This document shows, one piece after another, positions 36,038-46,176 of a DNA stretch of 64,000 bases. The first letter of the stretch is position 1, and each line of letters begins with the position of its first letter. Under the pieces are notes generated by a model. That model made no database searches. It had not been told where the DNA came from and worked only from the letters and a program-made list of their open reading frames with translations. Origin of the DNA: Rhizobium sp. Q54 (GTDB lineage: Bacteria > Pseudomonadota > Alphaproteobacteria > Rhizobiales > Xanthobacteraceae). Both the position numbers and the translations under genes were made by a program. The stretch lies in assembly GCA_945861265.1 (NCBI GenBank), contig CAMAUC010000001.1, forward strand, positions 62,001 through 126,000, in the 5' to 3' direction.

Positions 36038-37015
36038 TCAGAACGCCTGCAGATACTTGGTGACGTCGACCTTTTCCGGCAAAGTGCCGGTGGTCACCGA
36101 AAAGTCGATAAACTTCTGGTAAAGATCCTTGTCCTTAGCGGTCAGGTCCTTAGCCATCACGTACTTGATCATCGGGACGGTATCGACCACATCGGGCGGC
36201 GTGAACGTATTTTTCAAGAGATACTGACGCGCTTGCTGCGGGTTCTTTGTGATGAAGTCGACCGCCTTGGCCCAGGCTGCGGTGAAGCGCTTGGCCACGT
36301 CAGGCCTGGTCTTGATGAATTCGGAAGTGAGCGCACAGCCGCCGACATAAGCGTCGGCCTCGGGATTGCCGAGCACGTAATGGGCGATCACGCCGGCCTC
36401 CAGCGTGGTGGCGACACCCATCTTGCGCATGGTCGAGGCATTCGGCTCCAGCGTATAGCCGGCGTCGAAAGTGCCAGCGGTCATGGCGTTAACGTGCTGG
36501 CCCATGTCGAGCTGGTCGATGGTGTAGTCGCCTTCCTTAAGGCCCGCGGCCGCCAGCGCGGCTTTCGCCATTGTCACGTTCGCCGGCCCCGGCGCCGACA
36601 TGATCTTGGCGCCCTTCAAATCCTTTAGCGACTTGGCTTCAAAGCCCTTGCGGACCACGAACTGCTCCATCTGGTATGTCTTGTTCTGACTGTTGAGCGA
36701 AATATACATCGCCACGCCAGGCTTCTTGAGATTGGCGTTCATGCCTTCGATCGTCACCAAAACGGCTGCGGCGTCGATCTGGTTGGTGATCATCGCCGCG
36801 ACATTCGGCGGCCCGCCGATCAGGCGCGTGGTCTCGACTTCGATGTTCGCTTCCTTGAAGAAGCCGCGCTCGATCGCCACGAAATAGGGCAGCGTCGATG
36901 CCACCGGGAAAACGCCGACCTTCACTTTGTCCTGCGCCGCCGCCGGCAATGCCAAGGCCGAAGCCAAGGTCAAGCCAGCAACCATGTGCCATACCGTCGA
37001 TCCGAACTTTTTCAT
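36038..37015 (-). CDS. ABC transporter substrate-binding protein, NMT1 type
   Basis: The 325-residue protein starts at MKKFGSTVWHMVAG, with GGAGA about seven bases upstream; the longer ORF-track start is rejected. The signal peptide ends near LPAAAQ. The mature protein has the NMT1/THI5 features VGVFPVASTLPYFVAIERGF, GGPPNVAAMITNQIDAAAVL and LKGAKIMSAPGPANVTMAKAAL. It should capture the substrate for the adjoining permease and ATPase. Gene order places it directly after the ring-opening amidohydrolase, so a cyclic imide or amide ligand is likely by inference. Confidence 0.88.
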   Translation of the reverse strand: MKKFGSTVWHMVAGLTLASALALPAAAQDKVKVGVFPVASTLPYFVAIERGFFKEANIEVETTRLIGGPPNVAAMITNQIDAAAVLVTIEGMNANLKKPGVAMYISLNSQNKTYQMEQFVVRKGFEAKSLKDLKGAKIMSAPGPANVTMAKAALAAAGLKEGDYTIDQLDMGQHVNAMTAGTFDAGYTLEPNASTMRKMGVATTLEAGVIAHYVLGNPEADAYVGGCALTSEFIKTRPDVAKRFTAAWAKAVDFITKNPQQARQYLLKNTFTPPDVVDTVPMIKYVMAKDLTAKDKDLYQKFIDFSVTTGTLPEKVDVTKYLQAF

Positions 37016-37079
37016 TGCTGCGTCTCCGTTGTTGCTGCCTGTTATAAGCAAACGTCGTGCCGCGTCACTGCCTCTGAAT

Positions 37080-38174
37080 TCATTCACCCGCATCAATGAT
37101 GGCGATGCAGGGCCCGCCGCCCTGCGGCCCCTGATGCATGGCGTCGACCGACACGAATACCGCCGCATCGCCGATCGCCGTCGCCGCGACACCGCCGACA
37201 GCGGCTTTGATGTGGCGGTGCCAGGACACATCGGAATCGTCGAGCATGATCTGGCGGCGGCCGCGCAACTTGCCGGTGCGGTCGGCCTCGCACTTCATGA
37301 AGCAATTGACGAGCTTGCCGCCGAGATCCTCGGCGCGCGGCCGGTCGGGAAGTTCGAGCCCGGCGCTGCGGATGGAATCGTATATTCCGTCGGTATCGAG
37401 CGCGTCGCGCATAATGGCATGGCCGATGCGGTAGCGACCGCCGGCGCCGGCCTTGTTGCCGAGCAGCACGATCTGCGCCTGGGTCAACTCGACACCCGAT
37501 GAGCAGGAGGCGACCGAGGAGTAGAGGTCGAGATTTTTGCAGATCTCTTCGGCCCGCGGCATCCTGATCTCGCCGAGCGCGACCGCGATGCCGAGGGCCG
37601 TGGTGCCGTTCGACACGCCCATCGACTCGTGCACCTCGCAGGCGACGTGCTGGCCGCGGCTTTCGGCATCGAGCACCGCGTCGATGGTCAAAAGCGGTGT
37701 CTTGGTCTGCACGTAGTGAACGTCCTTCGGATCGTCGATGCCGGCATCCTTCATCGCCGCCTTCACCGCCGCTGCCACCTTCTCGACCATGGCCGGACGG
37801 CCGATGTCTTCCGGCAGCAACTCGGCGCTCATGGCGGTGCCGATGGCGAGCCGCGACTTCGAGGCCGGGCCGGTCTTGCCGTTGCGCGCAAATAAAGTGG
37901 CGTGCGGCGTGATCACGCCGTCGCAGCCACCGGACCAGACCATCGGAATCTTGCCGATTTCGTCCTCGCTACGCTTGCCGTACTTGAGCAGCACCTTGCG
38001 GAAGGCCTGATCGGCGAGGATGCGGGTGAAGTCGTTGACGCCGCCGTTGCCTTCTGTCTTGCCGACAACGGCGATGATCTCATCGGCGGCGAACTGGCCG
38101 GCCTTGATGCGCTCCTCGACGCCGCTGGCATCCTGTACCGTCTTCAACTCGACCTTCGCGACCTCGATAGCCAT
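37080..38174 (-). CDS. Ring-opening amidohydrolase, cyanuric acid amidohydrolase/barbiturase family
   Basis: The 364-residue length and three-fold architecture match the AtzD/TrzD/barbiturase family, which hydrolytically opens cyanuric acid or barbiturate. Each pseudo-repeat keeps its Lys and Ser: Lys39 (VVGKTEGN) with Ser81 (VWSGGCDG), Lys158 (VQTKTPLL) with Ser226 (SCSSGVEL), and Lys294 (FMKCEADR) with Ser342 ([10 protein letters not shown]). [12 protein letters not shown] is also typical. Which ring is opened cannot be read safely from motifs. It stands 18 bases after hyuB, with CAGGAG upstream. The family is rare, so it is a strong pathway marker. Confidence 0.88.
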   Translation of the reverse strand: MAIEVAKVELKTVQDASGVEERIKAGQFAADEIIAVVGKTEGNGGVNDFTRILADQAFRKVLLKYGKRSEDEIGKIPMVWSGGCDGVITPHATLFARNGKTGPASKSRLAIGTAMSAELLPEDIGRPAMVEKVAAAVKAAMKDAGIDDPKDVHYVQTKTPLLTIDAVLDAESRGQHVACEVHESMGVSNGTTALGIAVALGEIRMPRAEEICKNLDLYSSVASCSSGVELTQAQIVLLGNKAGAGGRYRIGHAIMRDALDTDGIYDSIRSAGLELPDRPRAEDLGGKLVNCFMKCEADRTGKLRGRRQIMLDDSDVSWHRHIKAAVGGVAATAIGDAAVFVSVDAMHQGPQGGGPCIAIIDAGE

Positions 38175-38192
38175 CCGTTTGTGCTCCTGACG

Positions 38193-40085
38193 CTATTTCA
38201 TCCGCGGCTTGCATTCGCCGCGCAGCATCTTCTCGAAACCTTCGCCGCGGTCGATCATCGGCAGCGGTCCGGTGCGCTTGGCCCGCAGCGCAGCGCGCAG
38301 CTTTTCCGTCGCAACGTCATCGACCGCATAGCCGTCGGCATCTTCGGTCAGCACGATGCCGTAGTCGTCGCGCGCGCTGGCAAGCGAGACGCGGCCTTCG
38401 GTCACATCTTTGCGCACCAGTTCGACCTCACGCTCGAGCGGATCGCCCCAGCCGCCGCCGCCAGTGGTAACCACACGCACGATCTGGCCCTTGAGCACGG
38501 GCTCGCCATCGACCAGGCCGCCGAGATCGCGCGCCTCGCCTTCCAGATCGACGGTGACGCAGAACGGCGCGCCGGCCTTGCCGCCGTTGAGGCCGTAGCA
38601 GCCGAGGCGCACGCGGTCGGCGGTGACGATGGTGCGGCAATCGACCAGGGCGCGGTAATGCTTCTCGTAACCGAGACCGCCGCGCCGTTTGCCGGCGCCG
38701 GCGGAATCGGTGCGCAAAGCCAGCTTCTCGACCAGCAGCGGAAAGCGCGTCTCGGTGAATTCGGCCGGCTGGTTGCGCGAATCCGGCACGATGTGGATGG
38801 CGTCGTTGCCGTCGGCGTAATAGCGCCCGCCGGAGCCGCCGCCCAACACTTCGCGTGACAGGAATTGCTTGCCGTTCTCGTCGGTGCCGTAGAAGCCGGT
38901 GTAGCGGATGGTTTCCTGATCGGCCGGCATACGGCCGTCGACCGCCTGCGCCACCACGCCGGCCAAGAGGCCGAGGCAGCGCAGCAGCACGAAGGAGCGC
39001 GCGTTGGTCGCCGCCGGCCATTCCGGCGTGATCAGCGTGCCCTTGGGCGGGAAGACGATGTCGAAAATCTCGCACACGCCCTCGTTGACGTGGATTTCGG
39101 CGGCGCGCTCCGGCGTGTCGGCGAGATTGCGCAGAATCGGCGCGATCCATTTCACCAGGAAGGCGCCGTCGGCGTAGTCGGCCGGCCAGTTGATCGGTCC
39201 GGTCGATTGCGGATCGGTGCCGTTGAAGTCGAGCGTGATGCGCCCGCCCTTCTTGATCATCTTCAACGCGAGTTTGTGCAGCTTCGGGTCGGTGACGCCG
39301 TCATGCTCGACATAATCTTCCCAGACGTATTCACCGTCGGCGATCTTGGCGAGCAACTCGTTGCGGTAGATGTCGCGGCACTTGTCGAGAATGGCCTGGA
39401 AGCAGGCCTCAACCTGCTCGCGGCCGAAACGTTCGAACAGCGACGCCATGCGGCGCGCGCCCATGACGCAGGCCTGCACCTCGCTGTCGATGTCGGCGGA
39501 GAGCATCTCCGGCACGCGCGTATTGCGGCGCAGGATGGTCATCACGGCGTCGTTGCGCACGCCTTCGCTGTAGAGCTTGACCGGCGGGATGGCGAGGCCT
39601 TCCTCGAACACGGTGACCGCGGTGCCCGGCATCGAGCCCGGCACGCGGCCGCCGACGTCATCGTGATGGCCGAAGGCCTGGATGTAGGCGACCACTTCAC
39701 CGCTATGGAAAACCGGCACCGTCGAGCACAGATCGGGCAGATGGCCGATGGAGCCCTCGGTGAGATACGTGTCGTTCATCAGGAACACGTCGCCGGGCTT
39801 CATGGTGTGCGGCGGGAAATCGCGCACCACCGCGTTCGGCATGGCCGAGTAGGAGCGCCCGGTCAGTTTGCGGCAATATTTGTCGAACAAGCCGACGCGG
39901 TAATCATGCGCCTCGCGGATCATCGGCGAGCGCGCGGTGCGCTCGATGGCGAATTCGATCTCGGCCTCGATGGAATTAAGCGTGCCTTCCACGATCTGGA
40001 GCACGATCGGATCGACATGCGTCGTGCCGCGTTTCGGCGCCGTCGGCCAGGGCTTGGTCGCAGCCGGTGACGGACGGACGTTCAT
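38193..40085 (-). CDS. Hydantoinase B/oxoprolinase subunit
   Basis: The 630-residue protein belongs to the HyuB/oxoprolinase beta family, which works with HyuA in ATP-dependent opening of five-membered cyclic imides and lactams. Features are the opening DPIVLQIVEGTLNSIEAEIEF, PHTMKPGDVFLMNDTYL, HLPDLCSTVPVF, FGHHDDVGGRVPGSMPG and the C-terminal GGGGWGDPLEREVELV. Its start overlaps the hyuA stop by four bases, and GGGAG lies upstream. Related pairs also form acetone and acetophenone carboxylases, so hydantoinase is the family name rather than a proven activity. Confidence 0.92.
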   Translation of the reverse strand: MNVRPSPAATKPWPTAPKRGTTHVDPIVLQIVEGTLNSIEAEIEFAIERTARSPMIREAHDYRVGLFDKYCRKLTGRSYSAMPNAVVRDFPPHTMKPGDVFLMNDTYLTEGSIGHLPDLCSTVPVFHSGEVVAYIQAFGHHDDVGGRVPGSMPGTAVTVFEEGLAIPPVKLYSEGVRNDAVMTILRRNTRVPEMLSADIDSEVQACVMGARRMASLFERFGREQVEACFQAILDKCRDIYRNELLAKIADGEYVWEDYVEHDGVTDPKLHKLALKMIKKGGRITLDFNGTDPQSTGPINWPADYADGAFLVKWIAPILRNLADTPERAAEIHVNEGVCEIFDIVFPPKGTLITPEWPAATNARSFVLLRCLGLLAGVVAQAVDGRMPADQETIRYTGFYGTDENGKQFLSREVLGGGSGGRYYADGNDAIHIVPDSRNQPAEFTETRFPLLVEKLALRTDSAGAGKRRGGLGYEKHYRALVDCRTIVTADRVRLGCYGLNGGKAGAPFCVTVDLEGEARDLGGLVDGEPVLKGQIVRVVTTGGGGWGDPLEREVELVRKDVTEGRVSLASARDDYGIVLTEDADGYAVDDVATEKLRAALRAKRTGPLPMIDRGEGFEKMLRGECKPRMK

Positions 40086-42166
40086 GCTGCCGCTCCCGAC
40101 GAGCTACGGACAATGAGAATGCCGTGCGGATCGACCTCGAGCTGCTGGCCGGGAAACACGACCGTGGTCGAGCCGAATTCCTCCACCACCGCCGGGCCTT
40201 CCAGGCGGAAACCGGCGGGCATGGTGGCGCGGTCGAAGATCGGCGTGTCCTGAAAAGCCGTGCCGAAATAGACCGGCCGCCTGCCCTTGGGCGCGGGTTT
40301 TGCCGTGACCTGCGCCAACTTGGGCATGCTGGGGCGTTCGATGACGCCGAAGCCGGAGACGCAGAAATTCACCAATTCGATCTTCTGCTGGCCGGCGTAG
40401 TTGTAGCCGAAGGTCCGCAGATGCGCGGCGTTGAAGGCCTCGATCAATTGCGCCAGGAAGGTGGCATCCACGGCGCCGCCCGGCGCCGGCACCCGCACTT
40501 CCATCGATTGGCCGGCGTAGCGGATATCGGCTTCACGCACGACACGGATCCGCGACGGCTCGATGCCGTCGCGTGTGAGCTGATCGGTCGCCTCGCGCTC
40601 GAGCGTCGCATAATTGGCTGCGATGGCGGCGAGATCGACGCTGTCCTCATGCATCACCTTGGTGACGATGTGATCGGTGCGCCAATCGACCGCCAGCAAG
40701 CCGAACGCCGACAGGTTGCCGGGATTGGGCGGCACGATGCAGGCCTTCATGCCGAGCAATTCCATCACCGCCGGCGATTGCGCGGGCCCCGCGCCACCAA
40801 ACGACAGCAGTGCGAAACCGCGTGGGTCGATGCCGCGCTGGATGGTCATCTGGCGGATGGCGTTGGCCTGCGCCCAGTTGGCGATCTCGATGATGCCGTG
40901 GGCAAGCGCTTCCGCGGAGAGATTGCCAGGCAAACGCTTCGCCAGCGCCGCAATGCCGGCACGCGACCGTTCGACATTGAGCGCGATGCCGCCGCCGATC
41001 AACGCCGGCGGAATGCGGCCGAGCACGAGGTTGGCGTCGGTGATGGCCGGCTCGTCGCCGCCGTTCGGATAGCACATCGGTCCCGGCACGGCGCCGGCGC
41101 TGCGCGGGCCGACCTTGAGATGGCCTTCGCGGCTGATCCAGGCGATCGAGCCGCCGCCGATGCCGATGGTGGCGATGTCGATCATCGGGATGCGGACGGG
41201 AAACTGCCCGACCGAACCGCCATTGGTAAGGTGCGGGCGGGCAGCCTCGATCAGGCAGAAATCGGTCGAGGTGCCGCCGGCATCGAGCGTCACCAGATCG
41301 GGGAAACCGGCGACTTCCGCGATCACCGCGCTGCCTAGCGCGCCGGCCGCCGGCCCGGAGAGCGCGGTCGTGATCGGCTTGCGCAAAATCTGCTCCGCGC
41401 TCGCGACACCGCCGCTCGACTGCATGACCAGGAACGGCCTTTCGCGCAACGGCCCGAGCTCGTCGTGCACGCGCTTGAGATAGCGATCGAGATACGGCTT
41501 GACGAAAGCATCGACCAGCGTCGTCACCGCGCGCTCGTATTCGCGGTATTCGGGCAGAACGGCGCAGGACAAAGACAGCACGGCCCCGGGATATTCCTCG
41601 GCCACGATTTCAGCGACCCGGCGCTCATGTGCATCATTGGCGTAGGAATGCAGCAAACAGATGCCGATCGCCTCGATACCGTGACGGCGAAAATGCTGCG
41701 CCGCCGCGCGCACGCTCGCTTCGTCGAGCGGCCGCAATTCCTCGCCCTTGAAATTCAATCGGCCGCCGGCCTCGCGCACAAATTGCAGCGGCACCAGCCG
41801 GTCCGGCTTCACCCAGAAATAGGAATTGCCATAGCCTTCGGGCACCGACTGGCGGGCGATCTCCAGGATATGGCGAAAGCCCTCGGTGACGATCAGGCCG
41901 AGCGAACGGATCTCGCCTTGCAGCAGCGCGTTGGTGGCGACCGTTGTGCCGTGGGCCAGCCCGAGCACGTCGGCCGGGCCGGCGCCGGCGGCGGCGAGGA
42001 TGGCGTTAACGCCGCGCACCAGACCGATGGCTGGATTGGACGGCGTCGAAGAAACCTTGGTGACGCGCATGGCGCCGGTCTCGGAATCGACCGAAACGAT
42101 ATCGGTGAAGGTACCGCCGGTGTCGATACCGATCCGAAAGCGTCCAGTGCCTAATGCTACCATCAT
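40082..42166 (-). CDS. Hydantoinase A/oxoprolinase subunit
   Basis: The 694-residue protein is the ATP-binding partner of HyuB. The N-terminal nucleotide site is RIGIDTGGTFTDIVSVD; LAHGTTVATNALLQGE, RPFLVMQSSGGVASAEQILR and the second phosphate motif VTLDAGGTSTDFCLIE follow. The ORF track begins 60 codons upstream with arginine-rich sequence; I choose the paired ATGs just before MVALGTGRFRIG. It is the first structural gene of the cluster. A T-N11-A dyad lies about 60 bases upstream and LysR is encoded just beyond, so LysR control is likely. Confidence 0.92.
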   Translation of the reverse strand: MMVALGTGRFRIGIDTGGTFTDIVSVDSETGAMRVTKVSSTPSNPAIGLVRGVNAILAAAGAGPADVLGLAHGTTVATNALLQGEIRSLGLIVTEGFRHILEIARQSVPEGYGNSYFWVKPDRLVPLQFVREAGGRLNFKGEELRPLDEASVRAAAQHFRRHGIEAIGICLLHSYANDAHERRVAEIVAEEYPGAVLSLSCAVLPEYREYERAVTTLVDAFVKPYLDRYLKRVHDELGPLRERPFLVMQSSGGVASAEQILRKPITTALSGPAAGALGSAVIAEVAGFPDLVTLDAGGTSTDFCLIEAARPHLTNGGSVGQFPVRIPMIDIATIGIGGGSIAWISREGHLKVGPRSAGAVPGPMCYPNGGDEPAITDANLVLGRIPPALIGGGIALNVERSRAGIAALAKRLPGNLSAEALAHGIIEIANWAQANAIRQMTIQRGIDPRGFALLSFGGAGPAQSPAVMELLGMKACIVPPNPGNLSAFGLLAVDWRTDHIVTKVMHEDSVDLAAIAANYATLEREATDQLTRDGIEPSRIRVVREADIRYAGQSMEVRVPAPGGAVDATFLAQLIEAFNAAHLRTFGYNYAGQQKIELVNFCVSGFGVIERPSMPKLAQVTAKPAPKGRRPVYFGTAFQDTPIFDRATMPAGFRLEGPAVVEEFGSTTVVFPGQQLEVDPHGILIVRSSSGAAA

Positions 42167-42219
42167 AATCAAAGTATGGTGACGGCGCGACCAGCAAGTC
42201 AAAAACCGATTAGAGATAC

Positions 42220-42242
42220 ATCCATCGGATTTTCCGATAGAT
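42220..42242. promoter_or_regulatory. LysR-type operator candidate upstream of hyuA
   Basis: ATCCATCGGATTTTCCGATAGAT is an inverted repeat with ten-base arms, one mismatch and a three-base centre. Its core ATCGGATTTTCCGAT (42224-42238) is a perfect dyad and has the exact T-N11-A spacing of LysR boxes. It lies between the LysR gene and hyuA, 54-76 bases before the hyuA start. Confidence 0.7.
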
Positions 42243-42388
42243 CCCTCGCCGCGCCCTGCCCGCAATAATCGCAGGTTTATCCCGACGATGCCGGATCGGC
42301 GACGTCGGCAATCATCGAGCAACGACAAAGACATGAAGGGCCGCACGCGCCCCGGTAACGATGCGCGCGATTGCCGTGACGACGCGCT

Positions 42389-43282
42389 TTAGTCCTTCAG
42401 TGCATCCCGCAATGCAGCAAGAAAGCTCTCCTTGCGGCGCGACAAAGGTTGCCGGCGGCGAAACAGACTGAGCGCGACGCTACGCGCCGGTGCGATCGAC
42501 AAGGCCTTGAGGGCGCCGAGTTCGATCTCATTCCCGGCGCTGGCGCGCGGTACGATGGCGATGCCTTTGCCAGACTGCACGATCACCTTCATGGTCTCGA
42601 TATTGTCGGCGATCGCCAGAATGTTTGGCCGGATCCCGAGATCGGTGAACAGCGACATCACCACTTGGCCGTAGCCGATGGTCAGTTCGCTCATGATGAT
42701 CGGCTCCGCCAACAAGCGCCCGACGTCGACAGGCTGACGCGCCCGCGCCAACGGATGTTTCGGATGCACGATCAGCGCCATCTCTGCCGCTGTCAGCCGT
42801 TCGACGATCAGGCCAGTCGGCACCCAGTCGGGATCGGACTCAATGGCAAGGCCGGCGTCGATGCGTTCCTCGTGCAATTCGTTGAAGATATTCTTGGTCG
42901 GCGCAGTCAGGACTTCCAACCGCACCCCGGGCAAAGTCTCGTTCAGGTTGCGGAACAACCGCGGCATGAAAATCTGCGCCATGCCGGAGCCCATGCCGAT
43001 GGTCAACGTGTCGGACAGTGTCCCCTTCAGTCGTCGCGCGGTATCGGAGAGGCTCAGTAGATCGCCGACCACGCGTTCGGCTTCGTAGAGAAAGGTGCGG
43101 CCGCGTTCGGTCACCTCGATGCCGCGCGACGCCCGCCGGAACAACGGAAAGCCGATCTCTTCCTCAAGCAAACGCACCTGCTCGCTGACCGCCGATTGCG
43201 AGATATTCAGCCGTTTCGCCGCTTTGGTGAAACTGCGCTCTTTAGCAACCGATAACGCATATCGGATCTGGCGAAATTCCAA
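42389..43282 (-). CDS. LysR-family transcriptional regulator
   Basis: The 297-residue regulator has the N-terminal helix-turn-helix of the LysR family: MEFRQIRYALSVAKERSFTK, AAKRLNISQSAVSEQVRLLE and EEIGFPLFRRASRG. A two-lobe effector-binding domain follows from about residue 90. Translation starts at a TTG. It is transcribed in the same direction as the hyuA-to-amidase set and lies 222 bases upstream of hyuA, not divergent as is more usual. A short ATCC-ATTC-GGAT palindrome at 43309-43320, just before its own start, may be an autoregulatory site. Confidence 0.92.
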   Translation of the reverse strand: MEFRQIRYALSVAKERSFTKAAKRLNISQSAVSEQVRLLEEEIGFPLFRRASRGIEVTERGRTFLYEAERVVGDLLSLSDTARRLKGTLSDTLTIGMGSGMAQIFMPRLFRNLNETLPGVRLEVLTAPTKNIFNELHEERIDAGLAIESDPDWVPTGLIVERLTAAEMALIVHPKHPLARARQPVDVGRLLAEPIIMSELTIGYGQVVMSLFTDLGIRPNILAIADNIETMKVIVQSGKGIAIVPRASAGNEIELGALKALSIAPARSVALSLFRRRQPLSRRKESFLAALRDALKD

Positions 43283-43436
43283 GCGGCCACCTCGGTCCTA
43301 GGAGTCTGATCCATTCGGATGGTTCTCAAATCGTCCGAAGCTTTTCAGGTTCTCATTATGAAAGCAGGATGTAAAATAGCACCAGAGTGGGATCCCTATC
43401 GGCAACGGCCTTAAGATTCCGATTATCAGGTCAGCA

Positions 43437-43769
43437 ATGGGCGTGCCGCAGTGCATTGCCATTGTCGATGAGGGCTGCAATTTAGTCGCCTTCACGCGTA
43501 TGGATGGCGCGCGGATACTCAGCATCCGCTCGTCGCAGCGCAAGGCAATGACGCCGGCGACGACCGGCAAGCCTGCCGGCGGGCTCAATCCCTCGGTCGA
43601 ACCGAAGCTGGCAGTGGTCACCGACTGCGACATGGTCAATCTCAAGGGTGGCCTGCCGATCATGACCGAGGGTCAGGTTATCGGCGGCATTGGTGTAGGC
43701 TCGGGCACCAGCGATCAACACTTGGAAGTTGCGAAAGTGGCGTTGCACAAGTTCCCTCGCGCCCAGTAA
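43437..43769 (+). CDS. GlcG/HbpS-family protein, probably lacking its N-terminus
   Basis: The 110-residue product matches the GlcG/HbpS (DUF336) fold: GVPQCIAIVDEGCNLVAFTR, MDGARILSI, GGLPIMTEGQVIGGIGVGSG and a final helix. Typical members are about 130-150 residues and begin with an extra helix. Here the frame stays open upstream only to a stop at 43377, with no ATG or GTG codon in that part and no clear ribosome site. It may be a 5'-truncated remnant or use an unusual start. Family members bind heme or small ligands or are of unknown function. It is divergent from LysR. Confidence 0.6.
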   Translation: MGVPQCIAIVDEGCNLVAFTRMDGARILSIRSSQRKAMTPATTGKPAGGLNPSVEPKLAVVTDCDMVNLKGGLPIMTEGQVIGGIGVGSGTSDQHLEVAKVALHKFPRAQ

Positions 43770-43812
43770 TTCTGATCGAGACGCCAAGGCCGAAGACTCT
43801 TCGACGAGTGTG

Positions 43813-43948
43813 AAAGTACGCCGAGCGGTACAACATGGGATTCCTGCACCCTCGATAAGTACCTAGAAAATAATAGCTATTCCCGCTCTGCCCGACCTCT
43901 CCATCATCGGGGCGATAGAGAATTGTCTATTGATATCAGGCATTTACG
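43813..43948. repeat. Dispersed imperfect repeat, copy B
   Basis: This is the second copy of the 135-base element at 14578-14712. It shares AAAGTACGCCGAGCGGTACA, TAAGTACCT, CCTCTCCATCAT and GAATTGTCTATT in the same order and spacing. It lies in the gap between the GlcG/HbpS gene and the 3' end of the peptide-type ABC genes. The rest of this 222-base gap shows nothing else. Confidence 0.75.
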
Positions 43949-43991
43949 TTAGCTGCCGAGCGCGTGACATTGCATCCATTTGCCCAAGACG

Positions 43992-45000
43992 CTACCCGAT
44001 ATCAGGCTCACCAGCCAGCCCAGTACGAACTTGGCACGCCACCAGATGACCCGGCGCTACCTCCGTCAAAACCTGATGATTGACGGCGCATGACGGCATA
44101 CGTAACGGACAGCGCGTATGAAAACGGCAGCCCGACGGCGGATTGATCGGACTGGGCACATCGCCTTGAATCACGCTCCGATCACGCTTCTTCGTTGGAT
44201 CTGCGATCGGCACGGCCGACAGCAAGGCTTCCGAGTAAGGGTGACGTGGGTTGGTGTAGAGATCCTTGGCTGTCGCGACCTCGACGATCTTGCCGAGATA
44301 CATGACCGCGACACGTGTCGAGATGTGCTCAACTACGGACAGGTCGTGGGCGATGAACAAATAGGTCAGACCGTATTGCGCCTGCAGATCCTGCAGCAGG
44401 TTCACGACCTGCGCCTGTACCGACACATCGAGCGCGGAGACTGGCTCGTCGCAAATGATCAGCTTCGGATTAACCGCCAGGGCGCGGGCGATGCCGATGC
44501 GCTGACGCTGGCCGCCAGAAAACTCATGCGGAAAGCGGCGCAGATGATCGCCTGACAGGCCGACGGTGTGCAGCAGATCGGCGACTCTTTCGTCGCGTTC
44601 CTTGCGCGTGCGGCCCACGTTGTGAACGGTGAGGACTTCCCGGATAGTCGCGCCAACCGTCATGCGCGGATCGAGCGATGAATACGGGTCCTGGAAGATG
44701 ATCTGCATCTCTTTGCGGATATTCCGTAGCGACGTCTTGTCGAGTGCCAGGATGTCCCTGCCCTGGAACTGCACCTCGCCTGAACTCGGCTCGATCAGGC
44801 GCAGCACGGCGCGGCCGGTGGTCGACTTGCCACATCCGGACTCGCCGACCAGGCCGAGGGTCTCGCCGGGCTGAATTTCGAAACTGACGTCGTCGACCGC
44901 GCGCACTTTCGCCTTCTCGCGCGAAAACATGCTCAGCTTCGCGCTGAAATGCTTCTTGAGGTTGCGGACCCGCAGCAGCGGCCCCGTGCTGACAGCGGCG

Positions 45001-45008
<8 letters not shown>
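43992..45008 (-). CDS. Peptide-type ABC transporter ATPase (DppF/OppF-like)
   Basis: The 338-residue ATPase has Walker [18 protein letters not shown], signature [15 protein letters not shown], Walker [16 protein letters not shown] and H-loop [11 protein letters not shown]. The C-terminal oligopeptide-transport extension includes [15 protein letters not shown], whose cysteines can hold an iron-sulfur cluster in some relatives. Its start overlaps the partner ATPase stop by eight bases. It probably serves the permeases encoded on the opposite strand at 48.6-50.5 kb. Confidence 0.92.
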
Positions 45009-46059
<1,051 letters not shown>

Positions 46060-46100
46060 GCGATTACCAGATCACCAAGTTGCCAATTTCACAAGCGTCA

Positions 46101-46148
46101 TTGACAGCGTCGGCACCGATCATGTAAAAATTTGAACAGACAGTCAAA
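46101..46148 (+). promoter_or_regulatory. Candidate promoter and operator before the TetR gene
   Basis: A consensus -35 box TTGACA (46101-46106) is followed by an AT-rich GTAAAAATT at about the right distance for a -10 region. Directly downstream TTTGA-ACAGACAG-TCAAA (46131-46148) is an inverted repeat that could be the TetR operator. It lies in the gap shared with the divergent ATPase genes. Confidence 0.4.
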
Positions 46149-46176
46149 GATTTTTAACAGCGGTTTAAATTCAGTG

